Positions 26,001 to 34,612 of a DNA stretch of 37,078 bases are shown here, piece after piece. The stretch comes from an uncultured Verrucomicrobiota bacterium (lineage in GTDB: Bacteria; Verrucomicrobiota; Kiritimatiellia; SS1-B-03-39; UBA6053). The notes beneath the pieces are model-generated. The model made no database searches. It saw nothing but the letters and a program-made list of their open reading frames with translations, and had not been told where the DNA came from. The position numbers and the translations under genes are program-made. Positions within the stretch are counted from its first letter, which is position 1; each line of letters starts with the position of its first letter. The stretch spans positions 1-37,078 of the forward strand of contig CAKZLZ010000058.1 of assembly GCA_937127435.1 (NCBI GenBank). The letters run 5' to 3'.

Positions 26001-27074
26001 ATGGCCCCCACGCACACACCAATCAACAAGCCCTACTACATAGATATTGCCGCCGTCATGCGCAAGCGCATCGAACACGGGGACTATGCGCTCAAGCCGA
26101 TACCATCTGAGCGTAAACTCGCCTCGGAATTTGGCGTCAACTACATGACCGTTCGCCGTGGGTTGAACCTCTTGTTCGAAGAAGGCCTCCTTAGCCGCCG
26201 TAAGAGCGGGCGCGTCGTGCCGGCGGGAACCGGCAGACACACCACCCGCAAAAGCAACATCGCGTTACTCATCAGCGCGGGAGATACCCGGAATTCAGAA
26301 AAAATCCGCATCGAGCTTGAGAAAAATATTTCAAAACGAACCACGAAGCTCAACCTTGTGCTATACCGCCACTGGGATGATCCTACACTGACCGATTCAC
26401 TGGAAGCCTTCGACGGCATTTTTCTTTGTCCATGCGCCAGCCCGATCAACCCGCGGATCGTCGAAAAATTAAGCCGACACCCAACCCCACTGGTCGTCAT
26501 CGATCAAGACTTCAGCCGGTTCAACATCCCCTCGATCCGCCTCTTCCCGCCGATCTGCACCCACCAATTACTGGAACATTTAAAGAAACTCGGACACAAC
26601 CGGATCGGATGCCTCAATACGCAAGTGCACAATTCCGAAATTATGGATAGAATCAACCAATGGCGATTTTGGATGGAGGCTAACGAATGCGAAGGCCAGC
26701 TCGTGGACATAAATTCAGCCCCCTTCGAAGACACCAGTAAAGTTGGTTTCGAAACCATGACCGCACTTCTCCATGATAAAGGGGACAAGGAAACCGCCTG
26801 GCTTTGCACGACCGTAAGGTCGGCAATGGGTGCGATGCGAGCGATGCTGGATCACGATATAGTCCCCGGAAAAGATATTGCCATTTGCGCGATCAACGGT
26901 GAAGGTATTGCGGAGATGCTCTTCCCCCGGCTGACTGCGATCGAAGTGGCAGATGTAAGCTCCTACTACAAGCGCTGCCTAAAATGGATGCGTACAGGTG
27001 GCCCTTGGTCCGGCCCCCTCCACATGGAACCGAAAAAAATTGTAATCGAAGCCCGCTCATCCACCACAGGATAA
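26001..27074 (+). CDS. GntR-type transcriptional regulator with sugar-binding-protein-like ligand domain
   Basis: This 357-aa protein has a GntR winged helix at about 10-75 (IPSERKLASEFGVNYMTVRR as helix-turn-helix, then EEGLLSRRKSGRVVPAG as wing) and a LacI/periplasmic-binding-protein-like domain from about 84 (SNIALLISAGD, FDGIFLCPCAS, PLVVIDQDF, KKLGHNRIGCLNT, PGKDIAICAINGEG). It shares its domain plan with the regulator at 19964, although sequence similarity is low. It is convergent with the sulfatase at 27201 and is the only regulator near the second carbohydrate locus, so it probably controls that locus. No clear ribosome-binding site is seen before ATG 26001. IS66 debris ends about 150 bases upstream. 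Confidence 0.88.
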   Translation: MAPTHTPINKPYYIDIAAVMRKRIEHGDYALKPIPSERKLASEFGVNYMTVRRGLNLLFEEGLLSRRKSGRVVPAGTGRHTTRKSNIALLISAGDTRNSEKIRIELEKNISKRTTKLNLVLYRHWDDPTLTDSLEAFDGIFLCPCASPINPRIVEKLSRHPTPLVVIDQDFSRFNIPSIRLFPPICTHQLLEHLKKLGHNRIGCLNTQVHNSEIMDRINQWRFWMEANECEGQLVDINSAPFEDTSKVGFETMTALLHDKGDKETAWLCTTVRSAMGAMRAMLDHDIVPGKDIAICAINGEGIAEMLFPRLTAIEVADVSSYYKRCLKWMRTGGPWSGPLHMEPKKIVIEARSSTTG

Positions 27075-27191
27075 GTACTACGTACGGTGAGTTCGAATTT
27101 CGAGAACCGGAGTCGACCTTTTGATTCGCCCATCACCGCAGAGTTACCCGAACGACTGCTCGAATCCAGCCAGCATGGCGTATACCACTCC

Positions 27192-27210
27192 CACCCGAGT
27201 TTAACGGGTG
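27192..27210. terminator. Hairpin at the convergent end of the regulator and sulfatase genes
   Basis: CACCCG (27192-27197) pairs with CGGGTG (27205-27210) around a seven-base loop containing the sulfatase stop codon. There is no T-tract on either side, so it could be a weak terminator or an mRNA 3' end stabiliser. Confidence 0.3.
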
Positions 27211-28736
27211 CATTGGACATTGCCACGCGGACGCAGGCGACGGAACTGGATGCTCAAGTCATCTCCTTTGTCATGCATCCATGATTCCAAAGCGTCCATC
27301 ATGTCAAGTAGGACCGCTTCGGAATATGGATCAAACACGAGATTATTCATTTCGTGGGGATCGTTGATCAGATGGTAGAGTTCATCGCGGTCTCCACAAT
27401 TAAAGACATATTTCCAAGGGCCTTTACGGATCATACGACTGGTGAACAGACAGTGGCTAATCCCGCTGGATTCGGTCACGACCGTCTCCGGCCAATCCGG
27501 GGACGAGGCACCTTCCACCCAAGGTCTCAGGGAACGGCCGTGCCTGCGGGTCAGGGGCTCCGGCACTCCTGCGTAATCGAGGAGGGTTGAATAGATATCT
27601 ACAAGACTCACCGGGGCATCTACCCGTCGTCCTGGAGAAACGGCGCCGCCAGCGGGGCGAATGATGAGAGGGATCGAACAGGTTTCTTCGTAACAGAACA
27701 TCGACTTATCATACAAGCAGTCGTGAATACCGAGAGAGTCGCCGTGGTCTGCGGAGAAAATCACCTGGGTGCGCTCTAATAGATCTCTGGGCTCCAACCA
27801 GGCCAACAACCTGCCGATTTGATCGTCGATAAACGCCGCATAGGCGTACGCGAAACGGAGTTGCTTTTGAAAATAGGACCAAGGCCGCGGAATCCGGTTG
27901 GCTGCGTGAATTTTCGGTTTTCGCGACTGATCCTCTGTAAAACTCGGCCAAGGTTCGAATTGAGTCTCGGTGAATTTGTTCAACCACTCACTCGGTACAT
28001 AATAGGGTTCGTGGGGGCCCCAGAAGTTCAGCATCATGCAGAATGAATCCGTAGCACCTGCCATTTGTTTGATGAGTTCCTCCGTTCGCCGACGTAAAAA
28101 CACATCCACGGCGGCGGCTTCGCCATTACACAACTCGAAACATCCGTCTCCATGATCAACGATTTCCGGTTGGATACCTTCGTCCCGAAGATATTTCAAA
28201 AATTGAGGATAGTCGCGTCCGCCCCCACCGTGGCCCGGAAAATCATCTCCGACCATGCCCAGAGTGGTGGGTAAAGATGAAACGCAACGGTATCCTTGCG
28301 GTAGCTCAATATCATGTAGGTGGGAGTCTATTTTGGAAAAGTTTTCTCGATAATAGGGGTCGTCCCGGGTTTCAGTTCCGTATCCAAGATGCCATTTTCC
28401 AGTGAATCCGACCTGATATCCCGCATCGCATAATCGCCGGCTGAGCAATCCCGGACTGTCTGCAAGCTCATGCACCATGCACCCATGCATAAACAGATTG
28501 GTTTGCATGCCGTGGGCGAAAGGATACAGGCCGGTATGAAGGGATGCCCGGGCCGGCGAGCAGATGGGAGTGGTTGTGTATGCCTTCTCGAAGACTACCC
28601 CCTCTTTTGCCATACGATCTATCGAAGGAGTATGGGCATGAGTATTTCCATAACAACTCAGGCTGTTCCTGGCTTGTTGGTCGGTAAACAGGAACAAAAT
28701 ATTCGGGCGGGTGGTGTCTGGAGGTTTGGGGTTCAT
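27201..28736 (-). CDS. Type I (S1) sulfatase, cytoplasmic, paralogue of the one at 13417
   Basis: This 511-aa sulfatase has CSPAR with formylglycine C59 followed by ASLHTGLYP, the N-terminal site FTDQQ, GKWHLGYG, and the distal metal motif FSADHGDSLGIHD. Like the 13417 enzyme it carries FPGHGGGGRDYPQFLKYL and FWGPHEPYYVP, so the pair share a subfamily although they sit in different loci. No signal peptide. It is the last gene of the second minus-strand series, 195 bases downstream of the sulfatase at 28932; that gap shows no gene or clear signal. Confidence 0.94.
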   Translation of the reverse strand: MNPKPPDTTRPNILFLFTDQQARNSLSCYGNTHAHTPSIDRMAKEGVVFEKAYTTTPICSPARASLHTGLYPFAHGMQTNLFMHGCMVHELADSPGLLSRRLCDAGYQVGFTGKWHLGYGTETRDDPYYRENFSKIDSHLHDIELPQGYRCVSSLPTTLGMVGDDFPGHGGGGRDYPQFLKYLRDEGIQPEIVDHGDGCFELCNGEAAAVDVFLRRRTEELIKQMAGATDSFCMMLNFWGPHEPYYVPSEWLNKFTETQFEPWPSFTEDQSRKPKIHAANRIPRPWSYFQKQLRFAYAYAAFIDDQIGRLLAWLEPRDLLERTQVIFSADHGDSLGIHDCLYDKSMFCYEETCSIPLIIRPAGGAVSPGRRVDAPVSLVDIYSTLLDYAGVPEPLTRRHGRSLRPWVEGASSPDWPETVVTESSGISHCLFTSRMIRKGPWKYVFNCGDRDELYHLINDPHEMNNLVFDPYSEAVLLDMMDALESWMHDKGDDLSIQFRRLRPRGNVQCTR

Positions 28737-28931
28737 CGGAAATAGGGGAGTAGTTTTGATGCGTCGAGTACGGTCGATCTGTATGTTAATCCAGAAAGCT
28801 GTAGTGAAGAGGGACTACCGTATTCGGCCATGTCCCAGCCTCCACATGACCATCCATAAAATAGAGATGGATGAAACAAAACACGAAGAGGAGCTTCCAG
28901 GAAGACATAAGTTACTGGGTGATTTTAATTA

Positions 28932-30401
28932 TTAAAAAAACAGTCTTTGCCGCTCCGCTGAAGTCACGGTCCCGTTCTTCAGCACAGGAACCGTCATCAA
29001 CCAATCAAAAAGCCTTTCTCTCAACTCCTCTTTCTTGGGTTGTGAGTCGGGGTGCTCCGCAAGATTATTGATTTCCATGGGATCGGCAGTCAGATCATAG
29101 AGTTCTTCGAGGTCATTAACGTAACGGCAATATTTCCACCCGTCCTTGCGCAACATGGCTGCTCTCCCCTTTCCCACGTAATCACAGAACCATTGCCAGC
29201 CTCTATCCTTGCTCATTTGCGTATGCAATTGTGCGAAATCCCGGTGTGCCACCGGATCAGGAGGAAGATCAGGAGCTCCTACTTCCGAATAAATTTCTGA
29301 GCGGTGGGTATCGGATTTGCCTTCGAGAACCGGAAGAAATGAAACGCCTTGCATTCGACTGGGAATTTCGATCTTCAGACTCTCCAGAATGGTAGGCGCA
29401 ACATCGATATTATTGATTTCTGCATCACTGGTAGAGGCAGTAACTTGTCCCGGCACGTGCACCATCATCGGAATTCGCACCAAAGCATCGAAAAAACCTC
29501 CGGTCTTGCCAAGTAGTCCATAACGACCGCCGAAATTTCCATGGTCGGCAGTGTACACAATCATGGTATCCTCTAACATGGACAGCTCCCGAAGTTTTTC
29601 CATAAGACGGCCGACAGCGGCATCCATTGAACTGATCTGACCATAGTAGGTGGCAAGAATCCGTGCACGTTGTTCCGGCGTATAGGTATCAAATCCATTG
29701 ACCTGTGACTGTACGAAATGTTTGAAGGGATGACCCTCCCAGTTCATTTCCATCACTTCCAAGTCTTCCGGCCCCACCCCATCGTACATCGAATAGTAGG
29801 GCTCACATACGACATTCGGCCAATGCGGGTCTGGAAACGAATAATACAGGAAAAAGGGATTTTCTGTGTTGGATTCAAGAAAACGAATGCCGTCGTCGGC
29901 AATCCGCTGATTGATCCATTCGCTTTCATCAAAGGGGACAGGCCCGTCAATTAAGCCTTCAAGACTTTTATCCTTGAGATAATCTACAACTGCTCGATCA
30001 GAATCGGTAAACGTACCGTGGGTCTTTCCAAAATGGAAATATTCTTCACGATAATCAAACCATCGGTCCATGTAGTCTTCGCTGAAAGTATGGTTTTTCC
30101 CAGCCAACCCTATGGTGTAGCCCTGTTCTTTAAGCACCTCCACAAGCGAAGTTTGCCCCAACGTGATGTGCGAGTCTGGGGCATTTGAAACGGCCCCATT
30201 TCGATTTACATATTGTCCCGTGTAAAAGCTGACTCTGGAGGGTACGCAGATGGGCGAAGCACAGAATGTATGCGTAAATGTCGTGCTATATTTTGCAAGC
30301 TCATCCAGATGAGGCGTCTGCAAAACCTCATTCCCAAGACAACGCAGAGAGTCATGACGTTGTTCATCGGTCATAATCACTATTACATTTTTCTTTTTCA
30401 T
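28932..30401 (-). CDS. Type I (S1) sulfatase, cytoplasmic
   Basis: This 489-aa sulfatase has CVPSR with formylglycine C52 then VSFYTGQYV, the N-terminal site MTDEQ, GKNHTFSED in place of the more usual GKWH, and the distal metal motif YTADHGNFGGRYGLLGK. The variant blocks suggest a subfamily distinct from the other four here. No signal peptide. It lies 117 bases downstream of the small secreted binding-domain gene on the same strand; the gap holds nothing recognisable. Likely acts on imported sulfated oligosaccharides. Confidence 0.94.
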   Translation of the reverse strand: MKKKNVIVIMTDEQRHDSLRCLGNEVLQTPHLDELAKYSTTFTHTFCASPICVPSRVSFYTGQYVNRNGAVSNAPDSHITLGQTSLVEVLKEQGYTIGLAGKNHTFSEDYMDRWFDYREEYFHFGKTHGTFTDSDRAVVDYLKDKSLEGLIDGPVPFDESEWINQRIADDGIRFLESNTENPFFLYYSFPDPHWPNVVCEPYYSMYDGVGPEDLEVMEMNWEGHPFKHFVQSQVNGFDTYTPEQRARILATYYGQISSMDAAVGRLMEKLRELSMLEDTMIVYTADHGNFGGRYGLLGKTGGFFDALVRIPMMVHVPGQVTASTSDAEINNIDVAPTILESLKIEIPSRMQGVSFLPVLEGKSDTHRSEIYSEVGAPDLPPDPVAHRDFAQLHTQMSKDRGWQWFCDYVGKGRAAMLRKDGWKYCRYVNDLEELYDLTADPMEINNLAEHPDSQPKKEELRERLFDWLMTVPVLKNGTVTSAERQRLFF

Positions 30402-30518
30402 AAACCGTAAGCCGGAAGGGTATTTATTACAGGTTTGAGTCCGCTCTCATTGAGCAGGGCAATTGTATGTATAGCCCCGGTAGAATATCACAGTGGCTGC
30501 GCAGAACTCCATTGGCTC

Positions 30519-31073
30519 TTACTCAAGCAGTTTCACGTTTGAAAACTTGACATCTCCTTCATACACATCTTGGGAATTAGAAACCAGGAATTCGATCATT
30601 TTGATCGGGTAGTGAATGACCCCGTCGTTGGCTCCTCCGAAATGCTTATGCTTGACGTTGTTCAACTCGATGCGGAACAACTCCCACTCTCCAGCCTTAC
30701 TGTATTTCAATTTAAACTGATGCCATTGTTTGGTGTCGTCAATAAACCGAATACTCAATTTTTGAGCCGTATCGGACTTCGCCTGAAAACGAAGTTCGCT
30801 GTAATTGCCTTTTTCAAGATTCACATTCGTGCGGCCACCCACATATGCCCCTCCACTTGTGAAGTCGAATTTGAGAACACCGATATCCATTCCCTCCTCC
30901 TTTTCCAGAGTAAATGAGCCCCCGCCACCAGGTTTGAATTCCTTTCCCGCATTGAATCGCCAGGAGGTGGCGCTGAACAGTTCCAGATCTTTCCCTGAAT
31001 TGTCAGCATGAAGCGGGAAAGGCAACAATGCCATGGTGATGAGTGCGAATGAGCTTAGATAGATTGCTTTCAT
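30519..31073 (-). CDS. Small secreted protein with carbohydrate-binding-like beta sandwich
   Basis: This 184-aa protein has a signal peptide of about 23 residues ending in PFPLHA. The mature part reads as one beta-sandwich: FDFTSGGAYVGGRT, YSELRFQAKSD, KLSIRFIDDTKQWHQFKL, GEWELFRIELNN and a closing VKFSNVKLL. The pattern resembles CBM11/CBM-like galactose-binding folds, comparable to the 213-385 module of the 1402-aa protein. No catalytic residues are evident. It begins nine bases after the exported GH-A enzyme gene, so it probably works with that enzyme on extracellular glycan. The exact family is not certain. Confidence 0.75.
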   Translation of the reverse strand: MKAIYLSSFALITMALLPFPLHADNSGKDLELFSATSWRFNAGKEFKPGGGGSFTLEKEEGMDIGVLKFDFTSGGAYVGGRTNVNLEKGNYSELRFQAKSDTAQKLSIRFIDDTKQWHQFKLKYSKAGEWELFRIELNNVKHKHFGGANDGVIHYPIKMIEFLVSNSQDVYEGDVKFSNVKLLE

Positions 31074-31082
31074 AATGTTTGG

Positions 31083-32567
31083 TTATTTGAGTTCAAGTGC
31101 TATGGGTGAATCCGGTATGGTAAAATCATTGATCACGATGCGTTCTCCTTTGGTAATAAAATCGACTGGCTGAAACTCACCGCTCATCGGATTAAAGGCA
31201 CGGATCGTTGAGATCTTCTTTCCAGGGTGGATCTCAAGATCCCCCATGATCGAACTCCGGTCACCATCCGCACGTTCAGCAGACCACACTGCCACCAGTT
31301 GATGATCCTGAGAGTCGGCAAAGGTATAGATCATGACCTTCCCCGTGGCTTGAATTTTGGTCCCGTCCCAAATGATCGGCTGTGTTTCGGACCGAGTCGA
31401 TACTGGGAATACATCGACTTTGATATCTGACGGGCGGTAGTCCGCCATGAAATGATTGAAGTTTTTAACCGCGTGAAAGGCAGGTTTTGGATTTAAATCA
31501 TAATCCACCAGCCCGAAATTGTGCTCTGCTCCATAAGGATTTCTGCCATCATTTTTGAAATCATAAATCATACTGACTTCGATGCCCAGACCCAACGATT
31601 CAAACAGACGGCGCAGAAGGTATTTTGCCTGTGCACTTTGGGTAAATCCTGCGTAGAGGCCACCGCTTTTCTTTTCCTGAAAGGTTGGATATCCCCATTC
31701 GGTCAGCCAGATCTCTTTTGGGCCCTTATATTTCTCCAGAAGTTCAAAATACATCTGCACTTGGGAGGCATAGGTTCCCTGTTCATCAGCCGTGGCAATG
31801 CCATCACGCTTGAGGATACCATCTTTGGCCGCAAAAGGGAGATACTCAGGAATCAGACGATAGCTGTAGGGATGATCGGTTATGCCGTCCACCGCCGGAG
31901 AAATTCCGTGCTTGATTTGCCTGAAATTCACCGGCGGCACGCTCCCCAATCCTATCACTTTGATACCGGGGTTGACTTCCTTGATCGCTTCAGCCGCTGC
32001 ATTCAACAACTGAACATACTTTCCGACCCAGTCCTCTTCCTGCATCTCCTTGTCCACCCCATTCCATGATCCTCCATAAACACCCGTGAAACCAAAGTTT
32101 GCTGGTTCATTCAATACCTCGATGGCCCCGGCTTTGCCCCTGACTTCATTGGCCAGCCATGCAGAAACTTTGGCATAGGCTTCGGGGTTGTAATCATCTG
32201 GCGCATACAATTTGTTTTTCCCATTCAACAGAAGCACCAATTTCAGACCTGCCGCATCCACTTCATCTATGATTTCCCGGTAATTTTCCGGCAGGCTATA
32301 TTGGCCTTTTTCTGTTTCAATCTTACTCCAGTAAAAATCCGAACGCACCCAGGTAAACCCTGCATCCGCTATCATTTGAAGCACCGGTTCCCGTTTCTCC
32401 AAACGTGTTAAGTGTGCACACACCCCCGTCTGGGGATGCTGGATGCCGTGATCGCCCCATGGCAAATTGGCCGGTGAACTCTGCGCAATCAGTTGCCCTG
32501 AAGACATAACGGAAACGGTGAGCAGAATTGAAAGAATTTGATTTGAAAGGAGATTTTTTAAATACAT
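31083..32567 (-). CDS. Exported clan GH-A glycoside hydrolase, GH39/GH5-like
   Basis: This 494-aa protein has a signal peptide (about 1-29, ending QLIAQS). The barrel carries acid/base E154 in EVLNEPAN and nucleophile E290 in IWLTEWGYP, followed by a C-terminal beta domain (KVMIYTFAD, QLVAVWSAE, ISTIRAFNPMSGE). It resembles the cytoplasmic enzyme at 12009 (GVCAH versus GVCTH, YGGSWNG versus YGGTWSG, NFGLV in both), so the two loci have one exported and one intracellular version. Candidate activities include xylosidase, iduronidase or endo-acting mannanase types. It is probably co-transcribed with the small binding-domain protein downstream. Confidence 0.88.
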   Translation of the reverse strand: MYLKNLLSNQILSILLTVSVMSSGQLIAQSSPANLPWGDHGIQHPQTGVCAHLTRLEKREPVLQMIADAGFTWVRSDFYWSKIETEKGQYSLPENYREIIDEVDAAGLKLVLLLNGKNKLYAPDDYNPEAYAKVSAWLANEVRGKAGAIEVLNEPANFGFTGVYGGSWNGVDKEMQEEDWVGKYVQLLNAAAEAIKEVNPGIKVIGLGSVPPVNFRQIKHGISPAVDGITDHPYSYRLIPEYLPFAAKDGILKRDGIATADEQGTYASQVQMYFELLEKYKGPKEIWLTEWGYPTFQEKKSGGLYAGFTQSAQAKYLLRRLFESLGLGIEVSMIYDFKNDGRNPYGAEHNFGLVDYDLNPKPAFHAVKNFNHFMADYRPSDIKVDVFPVSTRSETQPIIWDGTKIQATGKVMIYTFADSQDHQLVAVWSAERADGDRSSIMGDLEIHPGKKISTIRAFNPMSGEFQPVDFITKGERIVINDFTIPDSPIALELK

Positions 32568-32677
32568 AAAATATATTGATTAGAGCATGTTTGCGCAATC
32601 CTTTCGGAGCAATTCCATGCAAGGTGATAAGTATCTTTTCAGCATCACCTTTGAGTGACACTACATGAATGTTAAAG

Positions 32678-32693
32678 AGACGGACTATCGTCT
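32678..32693 (-). terminator. Hairpin overlapping the PEP-CTERM stop codon
   Basis: On the minus strand AGACG-ATAGTC-CGTCT forms a five-base stem spanning the stop codon, followed by CTTTAAC. It is a weak terminator candidate between the PEP-CTERM gene and the exported hydrolase gene, so the two may be only partly co-transcribed. Confidence 0.3.
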
Positions 32694-33395
32694 ATTATTC
32701 ATCTGTAATTTCGAGCGATCCCTCATGATCATCAATGCAACTGCAACTAAACCACCAAGCAGCAAAATTACAGAATATGGTTCCGGAATCACAGTAATCC
32801 GGGCACCCGCGATTTGGCCGGCATCACCATTACTGCCCGATGTTCCGAAAAACGACCCCGTGTAGCTTGTAGATCCTGTGAGGGAGCCGAGTGATTGGAA
32901 GTCTGTATTGCTGGTAATCGTACCGGTTACAGTATTGAGAGCATTGTTGTCATCAGTAATCGTAATGGTAGGAGGGTAGTCAAAGAAAGATCCAATGAAT
33001 TCAAATTCAATATCCAGATCGGCACTTGTCGTCGTAATATTAAAAGTGACGACACCAGGAACCACTGGATTTGTTCCACTTGAGCCAATGTAGTCTTTTG
33101 TTAATTTTGTAAGTGCGGTTGTTCCTCCCGAATAATTATTCGCCGCATAAACAGTGCCAAAAGATATAACAATATCACCCAGATCATATTCTATTCCCGT
33201 ATAAGACCCATTAGACCCAGAAGTTCCAGCATCAGTAGCCGCTGTGGGAGTCCCCGTGAAAACTCCTCCTTCATAAAGTTGCTGCACTGGCGTTCCAAAA
33301 TCCAAAATATAAGTAGCCGCATCTGCTGATCTGATCGAAATAAAAACGATCGCAACTACGACCGCTGTCATTGAAAGGAATGTATTTTTTTTCAT
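32685..33395 (-). CDS. PEP-CTERM sorted secreted protein
   Basis: The 236-aa product has a signal peptide (about 1-26, ending RSADA) and ends with VIPEPYSVILLLGGLVAVALM followed by a basic tail containing RDRSK, the exosortase sorting signal. The middle is low in charge and rich in Thr, Gly, Ser, Asn and aromatic residues, with DFGT-type opening (YILDFGTPVQQLYEGG) like other Verrucomicrobiota PEP-CTERM proteins. GAG about eight bases upstream of ATG serves as a weak ribosome-binding site. It sits between the CE6-like esterase and the exported hydrolase, suggesting a surface role in handling the same glycan. It is not a close paralogue of the one at 21302. Confidence 0.9.
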   Translation of the reverse strand: MKKNTFLSMTAVVVAIVFISIRSADAATYILDFGTPVQQLYEGGVFTGTPTAATDAGTSGSNGSYTGIEYDLGDIVISFGTVYAANNYSGGTTALTKLTKDYIGSSGTNPVVPGVVTFNITTTSADLDIEFEFIGSFFDYPPTITITDDNNALNTVTGTITSNTDFQSLGSLTGSTSYTGSFFGTSGSNGDAGQIAGARITVIPEPYSVILLLGGLVAVALMIMRDRSKLQMNNRR

Positions 33396-33479
33396 GAGAT
33401 TACTCGTTATGGGGATTATTTTTTTGAGGGGGGGATAACCTGTGTTTATTACTTTTACTCTAGGGGTTCTTACAGCGTT

Positions 33480-34226
33480 TTAGTTGCTATTGGCTTTGAT
33501 CATCGCAATCGATTTGTTGGCAAAACGCTCAGCCAGCTCCTTATATCCTTGTGGGTTTGTCATGTGGATATCATTTTTTTCTCCATTGAGATCATCAGTA
33601 TCAATCCATTCTATCTGCGGATCTGCGTCGGCCATTCCCACTTGAATCTCGCGAATCTTCGTCCAGTGCGGTGATTTTATATTATCCATTGCAAAATCAT
33701 TAATCCGTCCAATAACCACATTGATATCCTTGTAACCGAGATCTTGCTGCAGTTGCTTAATCAACCCTTTCAGACTGTCTTCATACACATCGGCCCATTT
33801 CATCCGCGCATCGCGTTCACCCTGCATCCAAACAAAGGTCACTGATTTTAATGCCTGCCCTTCAATAGCAGGCTTCACTTTATTTATCAGTTTTTTATAT
33901 AACCTACCCTTGGGAAGGGTAGCATATTTATCTTTACCCTCAGCATTCTTTGGTGGTGTCCAGCCGTTATACCACTCCATGATCGATTTCCCGTGCTGGG
34001 CAACTTTTACCACAATCACATTTTCTTCCCCAAACGCTTCATTCACAACCGATGTGAATTCTTCCTCTGGCATTACCGCCATATTGGACTGTCCCGACAG
34101 AATAAAAAGATGCTTCCCTGAAGTACCAGCCTCTTCAGCTCGACCTTCCAATCCAATGGAAAAGAATAAAAGGACGACAATTGCATTCGTGCAGAACAGG
34201 TTTTTGGACAAAGGAATGTGTTTCAT
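33480..34226 (-). CDS. Secreted carbohydrate acetylesterase-like protein (CE6/SASA domain)
   Basis: This 248-aa protein has a signal peptide (about 1-30, ending EGRA). It opens with LFILSGQSNMA, where S47 of GQSNM is the nucleophile of the sialate-O-acetylesterase/CE6 domain. VWMQGERDA forms the conserved GE-D block, and H221 in NDIHMTNPQGY is the catalytic His. It would remove acetyl groups from polysaccharide outside the cytoplasm, opening it to hydrolases. It is the first gene of the second minus-strand series, diverging from the SHD1 gene at 34613, with an 84-base gap to the PEP-CTERM gene downstream. Confidence 0.88.
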   Translation of the reverse strand: MKHIPLSKNLFCTNAIVVLLFFSIGLEGRAEEAGTSGKHLFILSGQSNMAVMPEEEFTSVVNEAFGEENVIVVKVAQHGKSIMEWYNGWTPPKNAEGKDKYATLPKGRLYKKLINKVKPAIEGQALKSVTFVWMQGERDARMKWADVYEDSLKGLIKQLQQDLGYKDINVVIGRINDFAMDNIKSPHWTKIREIQVGMADADPQIEWIDTDDLNGEKNDIHMTNPQGYKELAERFANKSIAMIKANSN

Positions 34227-34473
34227 TTTGAAACATTACTGCCAAACAGTGTATGCTTTCAATAAAAAAAACAAAAAAAATCACGGCTCCATATTTTCGT
34301 GCGGTTTTCAAAAGGAAATCGCTTCTCGCATACGGAACACAAGTGAAGAATACCCACCCTCACCCTGTCCATATTTGGAGATGTGAATGTACTTGGGTTC
34401 GAATCCGCTGAACAGACATGGGACGGAGACCTCTCACTACTCCACGCTTTTCTCGAACCGGGGCCCACCGAAT

Positions 34474-34505
34474 CCACCCGGCCACCCGGCCACCCGGCCA
34501 CCCGG
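34474..34505. repeat. Four tandem copies of CCACCCGG
   Basis: CCACCCGG is repeated exactly four times without spacers, in a C+G-rich patch inside otherwise A+T-rich DNA. It is flanked by near-copies (CCCACCGAAT before, CACC after). A simple-sequence tract of this kind can change length by slippage. Confidence 0.9.
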
Positions 34506-34568
34506 CACCAAAGATGAGAAAATATATTTCTTGCAACAATCGTGACAATATATATCAAGTGTTTTAAG

Positions 34569-34584
34569 CATCTTTACAAAGATG
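34569..34584. promoter_or_regulatory. Palindrome CATCTTT-AC-AAAGATG upstream of the SHD1 gene
   Basis: Two perfect seven-base arms around AC lie 28 bases before the SHD1 start codon. It may be an operator or an mRNA hairpin; no T-tract follows, so termination is unlikely. Confidence 0.35.
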
Positions 34585-34612
34585 ATCACGCAATCGAGTA
34601 AGAAAATATGAT

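Larger units (their letters stand above)
34227..34612. other. 386-bp divergent intergenic region with repeats and a palindrome
   Basis: This space separates the esterase gene (minus) from the SHD1 gene (plus) and must hold both promoters. It contains four 8-bp tandem repeats (34474-34505) and a palindrome at 34569-34584. ORFs here look spurious. A GTTCGAATCC stretch at about 34396 resembles a tRNA T-loop but has no matching stem. Confidence 0.6.

Noticed and set aside
34380..34420. tRNA-like T-loop (GGTTCGAATCC)
   Set aside because: The stem bases around the loop do not pair beyond two positions, and no anticodon arm, acceptor stem or CCA end fits on either strand.
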